Assembly (NCBI GenBank): GCA_018064525.1
Contig: JAGHVB010000033.1
Coordinates: forward strand, 37,684 to 101,683
Source: Candidatus Treponema merdequi
GTDB lineage: Bacteria > Spirochaetota > Spirochaetia > Treponematales > Treponemataceae
DNA length: 64,000 nucleotides
Reading direction: 5' to 3'
A program made the position numbers and the translations under genes. Positions 17,163-25,583 of the stretch are shown one piece after another; position 1 is the stretch's first letter, and every line of letters starts with the position of its first letter. The notes beneath the pieces are model-generated. The model was not told where the DNA came from. It did not search any database and was given only the letters and a program-made list of their open reading frames with translations.

Positions 17163-17914
17163 CACACTTCCTCATCATCTTCTTTAAAAGTCAACATTGG
17201 AGGCTTTGTTTCCAGATCGCTTCCAGCCTGATATTCACCGTATATTTCATTTATGTCTTTGATAAATTTTCTGTTCAACAGATAAAGCGGAATATGTTCA
17301 GGACATACTCTTGAGCACTCACCGCAGTCAGTACAGCGGCCAGCAACATGCCATGCGCGGATAATATGATAAAGCGATTCTTCAAAAGAAGTCTGTGCAA
17401 CTTTCTGTGATGTGTAAAGACTGTTGTTGTCAAACACACATTTCTCGCAGGTACACGCAGGACATACATCGCGGCATGCATTGCATCTGATGCAGCGTGA
17501 AAATTCTTTTTTCCAGAACTCGTGCCGTTCGTCAGCACTCATCGCTTCAATTTCTTTGACCCGTTCAAATCTGTCTTCTTCGGCTTTTGTATTTTCAGGT
17601 AGATCAAGAACAATAACTTCTTCTGCTTTAATGCGGTTTTCTTTAATCATTTCGTTCAAAGAAAAAACATATTTTGGAGTCAAAAAGACTGCAGTCTTGT
17701 GACCTTTCTGTTTTAAAAGATACTTGCAGAGATTTCCGCAGTAATTTTCATCGTATGTAAAATCTTTTTCAAATTCTTCTGCGCTTTCAAAAACACAAGG
17801 CGTAATGTCATCTTCAAAAAGACCTTTCTTCCAGCCTAAAACTTTTTCAGCAGTTCCACTTTTGAGAACTTCTTCTGCTTTTTCAATCAGCTTTAAAACT
17901 AATTCTTTCTGCAT
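17162..17914 (-). CDS. flxC: Iron-sulfur subunit FlxC
   Basis: 250 residues with two ferredoxin-type clusters near the C terminus: CIRCNACRDVCPACTCEKC (about 138) and CTDCGECSRVCPEHIP (about 192). The N-terminal part is a helical/beta domain without recognisable motifs. The ATG has GGAGG 8 bp upstream and overlaps the flxD reading frame by 16 bp. In Desulfovibrio-type flxABCD-hdrABC clusters the equivalent subunit bridges FlxAB to FlxD/HdrA. It is assigned by position and cysteine pattern; the protein alone would only be called a 4Fe-4S dicluster protein. Confidence 0.8.
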   Translation of the reverse strand: MQKELVLKLIEKAEEVLKSGTAEKVLGWKKGLFEDDITPCVFESAEEFEKDFTYDENYCGNLCKYLLKQKGHKTAVFLTPKYVFSLNEMIKENRIKAEEVIVLDLPENTKAEEDRFERVKEIEAMSADERHEFWKKEFSRCIRCNACRDVCPACTCEKCVFDNNSLYTSQKVAQTSFEESLYHIIRAWHVAGRCTDCGECSRVCPEHIPLYLLNRKFIKDINEIYGEYQAGSDLETKPPMLTFKEDDEEV

Positions 17915-18342
17915 CTTACGTCCTCCAGTTTTTTACATTCACCAAGTTCAGTAATCTTCTGAACAAAATCATTCATGATTCCGGCAAAGCGAACGCCTTC
18001 TGCTGCACTGCACCATTCCACTCTTGTACGCGCTTTTTCAATTCCAAGAAAATCAAGCATATTAAAAAGAAGCTTCATTCGTCTTCGCGCAAAATAGTTT
18101 CCAGTTGAATAATGACAGTCGCCTGGATGACATCCGCAGAGAATTACACCGTCAGCACCGCGCTGAAATGCACGGAGAATAAAAAGCGGATTCAAACGGC
18201 AGCTGCATGGAATGCGGATAATTTTTACATTCGCAGGATATTCAAGTCTGTTGTTTCCCGCAAGATCCGCTCCCGCATAAGAACACCAGTTACAGCAGAA
18301 CGCAACAATCTTCGGCGTCCAAGTTCCATTTTCTAAAGACAT
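17899..18342 (-). CDS. flxD: MvhD/FlxD-type [2Fe-2S] subunit
   Basis: 147 residues of the MvhD (methyl-viologen-reducing hydrogenase delta) family, which hands electrons to HdrA. Conserved cysteines appear in FCCNWCSYAGAD (about 14), IPCSCRLNP (about 47) and ILCGCHPGDCHY (about 70), plus a late RVEWCSAAEG. In this family the cysteines bind one [2Fe-2S] cluster contacting the HdrA flavin. The frame overlaps the 3' end of hdrA by 10 bp, tying it to that subunit. Length and motifs are normal. Confidence 0.9.
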   Translation of the reverse strand: MSLENGTWTPKIVAFCCNWCSYAGADLAGNNRLEYPANVKIIRIPCSCRLNPLFILRAFQRGADGVILCGCHPGDCHYSTGNYFARRRMKLLFNMLDFLGIEKARTRVEWCSAAEGVRFAGIMNDFVQKITELGECKKLEDVRCRKN

Positions 18343-20345
18343 GCATCAACCTCCGCTAAAATCTGTTTATTGCTGAATCCGTTCAAATCCATTGCACCGC
18401 TCGGACATGCAACCGTACATGCACCGCAGCCCTGACACATTGCCGTATTTACCTGACTTATATGTCTTGTAATTGTCGTACGGTTTGGTCCTCTGAAATC
18501 TTTGTCGATATAAGTAATCGCGCCGTAAGGACAGACATTTGCACACTGACCGCAGCCGTTACAGAGAAGTTCATCAGAGTGAGCCGTACACGGATTGTTT
18601 TTAAGTTCATCTTTTACAAGAAGACAGATTGCTTTTGCAGCAGCGCCTGATGACTGTGCAACAGTTTCAGGAATGTCTTTCGGTCCCTGACAGCATCCTG
18701 CAAGAAAGATTCCTGCAGTCGGAGATTCAACCGGGCGAAGTTTTGTATGTGCTTCTAAGAAGAAGTCGTTTGTATCCATTGAAGTTGTAAGAAGCGTTGC
18801 AAGAGGTCGCGCTGTTTTGTCTGCTTCAATTGAAGCTGCAAGAACTACCATATCTGCCTTGATGTGAACCTGTTTATTCAGAATCAGATCAGAGCCCTGA
18901 ACATCAAGAGTTCCGTCAGACTGCGGCGAAACTTTTCCAACCTGCCCTTTAATATAATGAACTCCATACTGTTCAACTGCGCGGCGGTAAAACTCATCAA
19001 AGTTTTTACCAGGAGTTCTGACATCGATATAGAAAACATAGCATTCAGTATCAGGATAATGATCGCGGGTAAGCATCGCATGTTTTGCCGTATACATACA
19101 GCAGATTTTTGAACAGTACTCGTGACCTTTATTTGAATCAGCAGAACAGCGGGAGCCGACACACTGAATGAAAACAATTGTCTTTGGTTCTTTTCCATCT
19201 GACGGTCTTAAAAGATGTCCGTTTGTCGGACCTGATGCATTTGAAAGTCTTTCAAACTCAAGTGAAGAAACAACATCAGGCGAAGTATTGTAAGCGTATT
19301 CATCAAACTTAGACAAATCAATCGGATTGTAACCTGTTGCTACGATGATTGCGCCATATTTTTCTGTAATGATTTCTTCTTTCTGATTAAAGTTGATTGC
19401 ACCGGCTCCGCATGCTTTTTCGCAGAGACCGCAGATATTGTCTTTTCCGTTTGAGAGTCCCTTCATGTGAAGACAATATGAAGAATCAATTGCAGCAACT
19501 TTTGGAACTGCCTGTGCAAACGGAATGTTGATTGCTTTTCTGTTATTTAGATTGCAGTTGAATTCATTTGGAACTTTTGCATTCGGACATTTTTCGATAC
19601 ATGCGCCGCATCCCGTACATTTTGTTTCATCAACAAAACGCGGATGACGTTTGATGTCGATTGTAAAATTTCCGATGTATCCTTTTACTCCGCACACTTC
19701 GCTGTACGAATAAATTTTAATGTTCGGATTCTGACTTACTTCTGTCATCTTTGGAGTTACGATACAGGATGCGCAGTCCAGAGTCGGAAAAGTTTTATCA
19801 AGCATCGCCATCTTTCCGCCGATTGAAACAGTTTTTTCAACGATATCAACGGCAAAACCTGCATCAGCAATATCAAGCGCTGCAGTCATTCCCGCAATTC
19901 CACCGCCGATTACTAAAGCGCGTTTTGTAACTGGAGTTGTTCCTGGTGTGAGCGGTGTATCTAAAATTGATTTTGCAACTGCGGCTTTTCCAAGAGCAAT
20001 TGCTTTTTCTGTTGCTTTTTCAATATCTTTCATTACCCACGAATCCTGTTCGCGGATATTTGCAACTTCTACTTTATACGGATTAAGTCCTGCGCGTTCT
20101 GCACAGGCACGGAAAGTTTTTTCATGCATTCGCGGTGAGCACGAACAAAGCACTACTCCAGTGAGTTTATCATTTTTAATATGCTCTTCAATCATTGCCT
20201 GACCTTGAGAAGAACACATGTAAGTATAATGAGTTGAATAAACTACGCCGTTTACTTTTGCAAGTTCTTCAGCGACTTTTTCTACATCAACTGTCCCTGC
20301 AATGTTAGTACCACAGTGACAAACAAATACACCAATTCGTTCCAT
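18333..20345 (-). CDS. hdrA: Heterodisulfide reductase subunit A (flavoprotein)
   Basis: 670 residues in complete HdrA architecture. It has an N-terminal FVCHCG motif, a CSCSP segment (about 68), the FAD-binding VIGGGIAGMTAALDIADAG at about 146, the diagnostic LDCASCIVTPKM (about 189), an inserted ferredoxin domain (CTGCGACIEKCP and CGLCEKAC) and two C-terminal [4Fe-4S] motifs (CNGCGQCANVCP and CQGCGACTVACP). HdrA carries the FAD at which flavin-based electron bifurcation occurs in characterised complexes. No selenocysteine or truncation is apparent. It is sandwiched between hdrC and flxD. Assignment to the Hdr family is very firm; bifurcation is inferred from family and gene order. Confidence 0.96.
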   Translation of the reverse strand: MERIGVFVCHCGTNIAGTVDVEKVAEELAKVNGVVYSTHYTYMCSSQGQAMIEEHIKNDKLTGVVLCSCSPRMHEKTFRACAERAGLNPYKVEVANIREQDSWVMKDIEKATEKAIALGKAAVAKSILDTPLTPGTTPVTKRALVIGGGIAGMTAALDIADAGFAVDIVEKTVSIGGKMAMLDKTFPTLDCASCIVTPKMTEVSQNPNIKIYSYSEVCGVKGYIGNFTIDIKRHPRFVDETKCTGCGACIEKCPNAKVPNEFNCNLNNRKAINIPFAQAVPKVAAIDSSYCLHMKGLSNGKDNICGLCEKACGAGAINFNQKEEIITEKYGAIIVATGYNPIDLSKFDEYAYNTSPDVVSSLEFERLSNASGPTNGHLLRPSDGKEPKTIVFIQCVGSRCSADSNKGHEYCSKICCMYTAKHAMLTRDHYPDTECYVFYIDVRTPGKNFDEFYRRAVEQYGVHYIKGQVGKVSPQSDGTLDVQGSDLILNKQVHIKADMVVLAASIEADKTARPLATLLTTSMDTNDFFLEAHTKLRPVESPTAGIFLAGCCQGPKDIPETVAQSSGAAAKAICLLVKDELKNNPCTAHSDELLCNGCGQCANVCPYGAITYIDKDFRGPNRTTITRHISQVNTAMCQGCGACTVACPSGAMDLNGFSNKQILAEVDACL

Positions 20346-20362
20346 AAACTTTTTGTCACTCC

Positions 20363-20758
20363 TTACCGTTTATACTTTCGAAATGCAGACACCAGAGCCT
20401 GCTGCGGAATCTCTTCATCAAGAGATTTCGGAACATCATTCGGATCAAGATGATGCGGACCTCTCTGACCTTCAACAACCTCTCGAACTGCTTCAATTAC
20501 TTTTGTCGGTTCAACCTGACGCGGACATCGTTCAAGACATGCAAAACACGAAAGACATGAATAAATTGATTTCGATTTTAAAAGCTTTTCAATCTCGCCG
20601 TTTTCTACCATCTGGATAAACTGATGCGGATGATATTCCATCGAATCATAATTCGGACAAGTTGCACTGCACTTTCCGCATACCATGCATTTTTTCGTAT
20701 CAGTTCCGCTCATCTCTTTTATCATAAGTTTCAAATTTTCAATTTCACTTTTAAGCAT
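20363..20758 (-). CDS. hdrC: Heterodisulfide reductase subunit C
   Basis: 131 residues with two ferredoxin clusters: CMVCGKCSATCP (about 24) and CLSCFACLERCP (about 68), the latter followed by RQVEPTKVIEAVRE, as in HdrC. It relays electrons from HdrA to HdrB. It begins 8 bp inside the 3' end of hdrB and ends 17 bp before hdrA. The usual order in most organisms is hdrABC or hdrCBA; here transcription goes hdrB, hdrC, hdrA. Soluble; no membrane helix like HdrE is encoded nearby. Confidence 0.92.
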   Translation of the reverse strand: MLKSEIENLKLMIKEMSGTDTKKCMVCGKCSATCPNYDSMEYHPHQFIQMVENGEIEKLLKSKSIYSCLSCFACLERCPRQVEPTKVIEAVREVVEGQRGPHHLDPNDVPKSLDEEIPQQALVSAFRKYKR

Positions 20759-21578
20759 CGAGTCCCCCTTTTATTCCGAGAGCATTTGCTAAAATTTCTG
20801 AAAAATAAATTACATCAAGTTTTTCTTCACTCTGATTTTTTATCAGATTGTAACGGCAGAGAGGACAGCTTGTGATCAAAAACTCTGCGCCAAAATCTTT
20901 TGCGTTTGTTATTATTTTTTTAGTTCTGTTCTGTGGAATTTTCTCATCCTCAAACATCGTATATGCGCCGCAGCATTCATTCCGCTCGGCATAAATCACA
21001 GGAACCGCACCAAGCGCTTTAATAAAGTCTTCTAAAATTTCTGGATTTTCAGGATCGTCAAACTGCATCACTTTTGAAGGACGAAGCAGAAGGCATCCGT
21101 AATAAGCTCCGATTTTTTTATTGAAGAACGGAGAATTTTTTATGTCGCCGCCGTTTGCTTTTGCAACTGCTTCTTTAACTTTTTCAAAGCCGATTGTGTC
21201 ACGCAAAACTTCGAGATAATGAATTACTTTTGTTTCACCGTGATATTCATAACCGTCAGCTTTTAAATAATTATTTACTTTGAAGGCAACATTTTCATCG
21301 CCTGAGATTTCGGCATTAACCTGCTTTAAAACATTGTAGCAGGCAGAACAGAGAGTCACTAAATCCTGATTTGATTTTCTGGAATCTGCGAGTGCACGCA
21401 CGCTTGAGAGCTTCGGCGCAATCTCATTTTTCGCGGTCTGGTAAGTTCCACCACAACACTGCCACTCAGATAACTCACAAAGCTCAAAACCAAGCACTTT
21501 TGCACTCTCCCGCGCAAAATAATCTAACTCTTTTGCCTTATTTTTGAGAGTACAGCCTGGATAATACGAATATGTCAT
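20751..21578 (-). CDS. hdrB: Heterodisulfide reductase subunit B (two CCG domains)
   Basis: 275 residues with two full CCG domains. The first has YPGCTL, WQCCGG and CSACY; the second has YYGCLLLRP, NECCGAY and CPLC. These cysteines bind the two noncubane [4Fe-4S] clusters that reduce disulfides in methanogen HdrB, and all ligands are present, so the site should be functional. The ATG has GGAG 7 bp upstream and the gene is first in the long minus-strand operon. The natural disulfide substrate in a spirochaete is unknown because coenzyme M/B are not expected; a thiol protein or direct contact with the fumarate reductase FeS subunit are the options. Confidence 0.93.
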   Translation of the reverse strand: MTYSYYPGCTLKNKAKELDYFARESAKVLGFELCELSEWQCCGGTYQTAKNEIAPKLSSVRALADSRKSNQDLVTLCSACYNVLKQVNAEISGDENVAFKVNNYLKADGYEYHGETKVIHYLEVLRDTIGFEKVKEAVAKANGGDIKNSPFFNKKIGAYYGCLLLRPSKVMQFDDPENPEILEDFIKALGAVPVIYAERNECCGAYTMFEDEKIPQNRTKKIITNAKDFGAEFLITSCPLCRYNLIKNQSEEKLDVIYFSEILANALGIKGGLDA

Positions 21579-21741
21579 ATGCGTGCTCCGAAACGAAGTT
21601 CTACTATATTATTATGATTTATTGTGCATATATTACACTATTTTACGGTTTTTGGGAATATTATGAAAAAGTGGAATTTTATAAAACTGCAAATCTTACA
21701 TTTTTCAAAAATCAAGTTTTTAACATTAAATTCTTTTTATG

Positions 21742-21750
21742 TGATATAAT
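21742..21750 (+). promoter_or_regulatory. Extended -10 placed for a leaderless mRNA
   Basis: TGATATAAT ends 8 bp before the ATG of the following response regulator, so transcription would begin at or next to the start codon. No Shine-Dalgarno is present. No convincing -35 was seen. Confidence 0.5.
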
Positions 21751-21758
21751 TTATTTCT

Positions 21759-22544
21759 ATGGAAAACAACGAAAAAATTCTTTACATAGCAAATTTCAGC
21801 GAAAAAACAAACAAACTTTTTGATAAAATCAACGAAATACGTCCGGCAAAATTCATTCATTACGACATCAACCAGATAAAAGCCTATGCCGAAGAATCAT
21901 ATCCAGAACTTGTAATCATCTGTGTTTCAGGACTTTCATACGAAGAACAGCACACAATAAATCTTTTTCTTCAGTTCCGCCCGGAGTTCAGATACATCCT
22001 CTATGGAACAAAAGAAGAATGCAAAGATTTTCATGGAAAATTCAACGCAAAAATCATCAGATATATTTTAACTCCTGTCGTTGAATCAGATTTCATAAAC
22101 TCGATTTCAGAAGAAATTAATAAAATCGAAGGCATCAATCCTTCCGAAGAAAAACCAAAAACGCCTGCCGATGAAAGAAAAAAACTTTTGATCGTCGACG
22201 ATGATACAATTTTTCTCCGCACACTGATGAATTTCTTCAAAGACAAATACAGAGTTTCAGTTGCGAAGTCCGGTGCAGAAGCACTCGCTTCACTTGAAAA
22301 AGTTTCACCGGACCTGATTCTTCTCGATTACGAAATGCCTGTAACAAACGGACCTCAGACTCTTCAGATGATAAGACAGAACAAAGATTTTGAAAAAGTT
22401 CCTGTCTTTTTCTTAACCGGAGTTTCTGATCCAGAACAGGTTAAAGCAGCACTTGCCTTAAAACCAGAAGGATATCTTTTAAAAACTTCGGGCCAGCTGG
22501 AACTGGTTTCCCGAATCGACGGATTTTTTGCCGCAAAAAAATAA
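21759..22544 (+). CDS. Response regulator with two receiver-like domains
   Basis: 261 residues. The N-terminal half (1-120) resembles a receiver fold without the acidic pocket and is probably degenerate. The second half is a canonical receiver: LLIVDDDT (about 143), phospho-acceptor Asp in LILLDYEMP (about 190), FLTG and a conserved Lys in YLLKTSG. No DNA-binding or enzymatic output exists, so it likely works by protein contact or phosphorelay with the hybrid kinase 14 bp downstream. The ATG lacks a ribosome-binding site and sits 8 bp after a TATAAT, so the message may be leaderless. Confidence 0.85.
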   Translation: MENNEKILYIANFSEKTNKLFDKINEIRPAKFIHYDINQIKAYAEESYPELVIICVSGLSYEEQHTINLFLQFRPEFRYILYGTKEECKDFHGKFNAKIIRYILTPVVESDFINSISEEINKIEGINPSEEKPKTPADERKKLLIVDDDTIFLRTLMNFFKDKYRVSVAKSGAEALASLEKVSPDLILLDYEMPVTNGPQTLQMIRQNKDFEKVPVFFLTGVSDPEQVKAALALKPEGYLLKTSGQLELVSRIDGFFAAKK

Positions 22545-22558
22545 AGCACAGGGTTTTT

Positions 22559-25552
22559 ATGAAAAACAGAAAAATTTCCTCAATTTTTTATCGTTGGCTT
22601 GCAGTAAGTATGTTTATATTTTTTACAATTACTGCTTTTTTAAATTTTTCAATTCAAAACAAAATCGATAAAAAAGTAATTAACAATCTTCTCATTCAAA
22701 ACCTTACGGACATAACAGAATCAATTCAGACAATTTCTGATGAATATCTTATCTCTACGGCATATGTAATTTCAAATCAGATCAAAACGATTAATAAATA
22801 CGAAGAAATAACAATACCAATATTGCAGGAAATTGCCAGAGAGAATTCTGCAGAAGAAGTCAACATCATCAACAATAAGGGAATTATCGTCAATTCAAGT
22901 TTTTTACCACAAATCAACTTTGACTTAAAATCAGGAGAACAGTCACGGTATTTCATGCAGATGACAGAAAACTGTGATTCACTGATTCAAAACTATCAGC
23001 CGATTTCGCTGAACAATTCCATCTCGAGAAAATATGTAGCAGTAAAACTTGATGAAAATAATTTCATCACCGTGGGTTACTCAATGCAGAACCTTCTGGA
23101 TCTTTTACATACAATTGCAGCAGCTTCTGTAGAACACGAACATGTCGGTGAAAACGGATTTTATCTTATTACAGACATAAACTTAAATGTCTTGAATTCA
23201 CCGGATGATAATATAAATTATACGGAAATTCTGAAAAAAAATTTTCAATCCGATTTAAATCCTTTCCAGGCTTTTAATTTTAAATATGACGGAACAGTCT
23301 ATGACAGCATGTATTCTAAATCTGACTGTTTCTATATTTTTTCAATTCTTTTTGAAAACGAAATTAAAAAAGGAAGAAACCTTTCGCTTTGTTTCACTCT
23401 ATTAATAACATTTTTTACTTTTTCTCTTGTTTTTATTCTCATTTCAATTCTTGTCAATAAACTTGTAATCAGCAACATCAGACAGTTGAATTTTTCACTC
23501 AACGATATCGTTCAAAGCAATTTTAATCATGACATTCAGTCAAATGCAGATACAGAAGAATTTGTTTCGCTTACAAATGACATCAACAGAACATTAAATA
23601 CCCTTCACGACTTTCAGATAAAATCAGAATACGAAAACAAAATGAAATCACTGTTTCTTGCAAACATGAGTCACGAAATCAGAACTCCGATGAATGCAAT
23701 TCTTGGAATGTCCGAACTTGCACTTGATTTAAAAAACATAACCCCGGAAGCAAGAAGTTACATCGGTCAGATTCATAATTCATCAGTCAATCTTCTTCAT
23801 ATCATCAATGACATTCTTGATTTTTCAAAACTGGAATCCGGCAAGATGCAGATCATAAATGCAGACTATGATCTTTTTAAATGCATTTATGAAGTTCTGA
23901 ATGTCATTAAAGTAAAAATAGGAGGAAAGCCAGTTAAACTTCTCCTCGAAACAGATCCAGCACTTCCGTCAATTATTAACGGTGATGACATAAGAATAAG
24001 TCAGATACTTTTAAATATTGCAGGAAACGCTGCAAAATTTACTGAAAAAGGTTCAATCACAATTAAAGTTGAAGACCTTTTAAAATATGAAAACCGTACC
24101 GGATTGTTAATCAATATTATTGATACTGGAATCGGAATAAAACCTGAAGATCTTTCAAAACTTTTTGCAGCTTTCCAGCAGGTTGATATGAAAGTCACAC
24201 GTAAACAGGAAGGCACAGGGCTTGGTCTCGTAATTTCAAAATCATTTGCAGAACTTATGGGCGGTTCCATAAATGTAAAAAGTGAATATGGAAAAGGTTC
24301 TGATTTTATCATTACAATTCCACAGACTCCTGTTGACAATAATCCTGTCAGCGTAAAATACAGAAACATTTTTGAAAAAGCAGAAAAGATTTCAGGTTCA
24401 TCATTGGTACGCTTTGATACTTCTGATATTCTGAACAAAAAAGAATTTTCAAATTACTTTCAGGAAAAAAGTTTTTCAATCAATTTTAAAGCTCCAGAAG
24501 CAAAAATTCTTGTTGTTGACGACAATCAGGTTAATCTTGAAGTTGCAAAAGGAATGCTTTCAAAGTTTCAGGTTCAGTTTACAAGTGCTGCATCAGGATA
24601 CGAAGCTCTTAACCGCATTGTAAAAAATAAAGAAAAATATGACATCATTTTTATGGATCATATGATGCCAGGTCTTGATGGAATTGAAACACAAAAACGA
24701 ATTAGAAAATCAGAAACACCTGATTCAAAAAATATTATCATTGCTCTGAGTGCAAATGCAGTTTCAGAAGCGCAGGCACTTTTTAAAGCAACAGGATTCA
24801 ATGACTTTATAGCAAAGCCTGTTCAGGTAAAGGATTTTGCAAACGCACTTACAAAGTGGTTAAAGAAAGAACTCATTGTTCCTTTTGACAATTCACAACC
24901 AGAAGAAAACAGCAGCGAAAATTCCATTCCTGATGATTTTCCAAAACCTGATAAAGTAAAAATTAATCCAGATTCAATTAAAAAAGCAGGTGGTTTTAAC
25001 ATCTGGTTAATTACAGTAAAATCATTTTTCAAATCAATTGATAAAACCGCAGATGACATAATCAGCTGCTTTACTTCAAAAGATGTAAAAAATTATACGA
25101 TTCATGTTCACGCATTAAAAAGCAGTTCAAGAATTATCGGAGCTGAAAAACTTTCTTTAATTTCAGAACAATGTGAAAAGCTTGGAAAAATTTTTCAAAG
25201 TTCCGAAAATCTTGAACAGAAGAAAGAGCTTGTCACAAAAATGAAAGATTTGACACAAAAACTTATTCCTCTGTTAAAATCCTACAAAACCGTTTTACAG
25301 CCATGTGCTGAATATGGAGAAATGAACAGCAGCACGAAAACAGAGATTTCTTCAGACACTTTAATTTCACTTGCATCTTCAATTCTTGAAGCCGCAAAAT
25401 TAAATGAACTTGATAAAATTGATGAAATCATCTCAGAACTCAAGACAAAAAAAATACCTCAAGAAAAACTCGAGGTATTTAACAATCTGTGCAATGCCGT
25501 TGACAGCATAGACTTTGAACAAATTACAGAACTTGCTCAAAAATTAATCTGA
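22559..25552 (+). CDS. Membrane hybrid histidine kinase with receiver and HPt domains
   Basis: 997 residues. Membrane helices at about 12-32 and about 280-305 flank a periplasmic sensor segment of about 245 residues (Cache-like in size). A HAMP-like region follows. HisKA has NMSHEIRTPMN (His about 375), then a full HATPase_c (NIAGNAAKFTE, DTGIGI, GTGLGL). The receiver starts at ILVVDDNQVN (about 650), with Asp in IIFMDHMMPG. HPt carries its His in HVHALKSSSRIIG (about 850). All phosphorelay residues are present, so it can form a complete His-Asp-His chain ending on a separate regulator, probably the receiver protein encoded just upstream. Signal unknown. Confidence 0.92.
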   Translation: MKNRKISSIFYRWLAVSMFIFFTITAFLNFSIQNKIDKKVINNLLIQNLTDITESIQTISDEYLISTAYVISNQIKTINKYEEITIPILQEIARENSAEEVNIINNKGIIVNSSFLPQINFDLKSGEQSRYFMQMTENCDSLIQNYQPISLNNSISRKYVAVKLDENNFITVGYSMQNLLDLLHTIAAASVEHEHVGENGFYLITDINLNVLNSPDDNINYTEILKKNFQSDLNPFQAFNFKYDGTVYDSMYSKSDCFYIFSILFENEIKKGRNLSLCFTLLITFFTFSLVFILISILVNKLVISNIRQLNFSLNDIVQSNFNHDIQSNADTEEFVSLTNDINRTLNTLHDFQIKSEYENKMKSLFLANMSHEIRTPMNAILGMSELALDLKNITPEARSYIGQIHNSSVNLLHIINDILDFSKLESGKMQIINADYDLFKCIYEVLNVIKVKIGGKPVKLLLETDPALPSIINGDDIRISQILLNIAGNAAKFTEKGSITIKVEDLLKYENRTGLLINIIDTGIGIKPEDLSKLFAAFQQVDMKVTRKQEGTGLGLVISKSFAELMGGSINVKSEYGKGSDFIITIPQTPVDNNPVSVKYRNIFEKAEKISGSSLVRFDTSDILNKKEFSNYFQEKSFSINFKAPEAKILVVDDNQVNLEVAKGMLSKFQVQFTSAASGYEALNRIVKNKEKYDIIFMDHMMPGLDGIETQKRIRKSETPDSKNIIIALSANAVSEAQALFKATGFNDFIAKPVQVKDFANALTKWLKKELIVPFDNSQPEENSSENSIPDDFPKPDKVKINPDSIKKAGGFNIWLITVKSFFKSIDKTADDIISCFTSKDVKNYTIHVHALKSSSRIIGAEKLSLISEQCEKLGKIFQSSENLEQKKELVTKMKDLTQKLIPLLKSYKTVLQPCAEYGEMNSSTKTEISSDTLISLASSILEAAKLNELDKIDEIISELKTKKIPQEKLEVFNNLCNAVDSIDFEQITELAQKLI
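25447..25480 (-). terminator. Minus-strand terminator inside the hybrid kinase coding region
   Basis: AAATACCTC (25452-25460) pairs with GAGGTATTT (25472-25480). Read on the minus strand the stem is followed by a run of eight T residues. It would stop transcripts coming from the mdh-fumC operon about 100 bp past the fumC stop, within the 3' coding end of the convergent kinase gene. Confidence 0.75.
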
Positions 25553-25583
25553 AAATAAGAAATTCAAACAATTTTCTTATTTT
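25551..25583. terminator. Inverted repeat between convergent kinase and fumC genes
   Basis: AAAATAAGAAA (25552-25562) and TTTTCTTATTTT (25572-25583) form an AT-only stem across the two stop codons. It could be a weak bidirectional terminator; the stronger minus-strand signal lies at 25447-25480. Confidence 0.5.

Noticed and set aside
20751..21578. HdrB as a glycolate oxidase (GlcF) subunit
   Set aside because: Both CCG domains are complete, but there is no N-terminal ferredoxin domain as in GlcF, and the neighbours are HdrC, HdrA and MvhD.
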